DNA of 7,251 bases from Pseudomonadota bacterium (lineage in GTDB: Bacteria > Pseudomonadota > Alphaproteobacteria > Azospirillales > Azospirillaceae), in the NCBI GenBank assembly GCA_023413605.1, contig JAEZPL010000231.1, positions 1-7,251 on the forward strand, read 5' to 3'. This document shows, one piece after another, positions 7,210 to 7,251 of the stretch. Each line of letters starts with the position of its first letter. Position 1 is the stretch's first letter. The position numbers and the translations under genes are program-made. The notes beneath the pieces were generated by a model. The model did not search any database, was not told the DNA's origin, and saw only the letters and a list, made by a program, of their open reading frames with translations.

Positions 7210-7251
7210 ATGCCGACGGTTCTCCGCACTGAAGGCTTCCGCTTCTACTTC
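7210..7251 (+). CDS. Start of a DUF4160-type protein, cut by window end
   Basis: An ATG at 7210, 10 bases after the thiC stop, opens 14 codons to the window edge, beginning MPTVLRTEGFRFYF. This closely matches the characteristic N-terminus of DUF4160 proteins (MPTVLR.. followed by an aromatic-rich FRFYF/FFFYS strand). A purine-rich GAGAGCGG lies just upstream as a possible ribosome site. DUF4160 proteins are small, of unknown function, and commonly paired with DUF2442 genes. Close spacing suggests read-through from thiC, but a functional link to thiamin is not implied. Only 14 residues are visible. Confidence 0.6.
   Translation, partial: MPTVLRTEGFRFYF

Overview
The window is chromosomal, GC-rich bacterial DNA with strong G/C third-position codon bias. 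All recognised genes lie on the + strand. Gene content (NAD-linked FdsB/FdsA formate dehydrogenase, IclR-family regulator, TPP-riboswitch-controlled thiC) and protein style suggest an alphaproteobacterium, possibly a Rhodospirillales/Azospirillum-like organism. That placement is an inference from general resemblance, not a database match.

Region by region: 1-914 is the 3' part of fdsB (flavin/NADH subunit of a soluble formate dehydrogenase). It overlaps fdsA by ATGA (911-3664, 917 aa, molybdopterin catalytic subunit). The first 107 bases are an exact, in-frame copy of 370-476, so fdsB carries either a 369-bp tandem duplication or an assembly error. A perfect 14-bp hairpin follows fdsA, then a short palindrome, then an IclR-family regulator (3772-4620). 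The 677 bases between that gene and thiC are non-coding apart from one possible leader peptide. They hold two good intrinsic terminators (4808-4838 and 4991-5023), a hairpin-rich stretch between them that could be a small RNA, a weak candidate promoter, and a complete TPP riboswitch (5094-5193) with its expression platform. thiC (5298-7199, 633 aa) follows. The first 14 codons of a DUF4160-type gene begin at 7210.

Working together: FdsB and FdsA (with a FdsG subunit presumably encoded upstream of the window) oxidise formate to CO2 and reduce NAD+. The IclR protein is a candidate regulator of this operon or of itself. thiC is separated from the formate genes by two terminators and is a distinct unit under thiamin pyrophosphate control. 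The leader can be read in detail. A 9-bp hairpin hides the thiC ribosome-binding site. A competing 9-bp helix between the aptamer core and the left arm of that hairpin would free it. A 22-codon upstream ORF with its own Shine-Dalgarno ends inside the hairpin loop. The most notable points are the fdsB duplication, this layered thiC leader, the possible small RNA, and a formate dehydrogenase alpha subunit that lacks the His/Cys [4Fe-4S] motif of the longer FdsA type.
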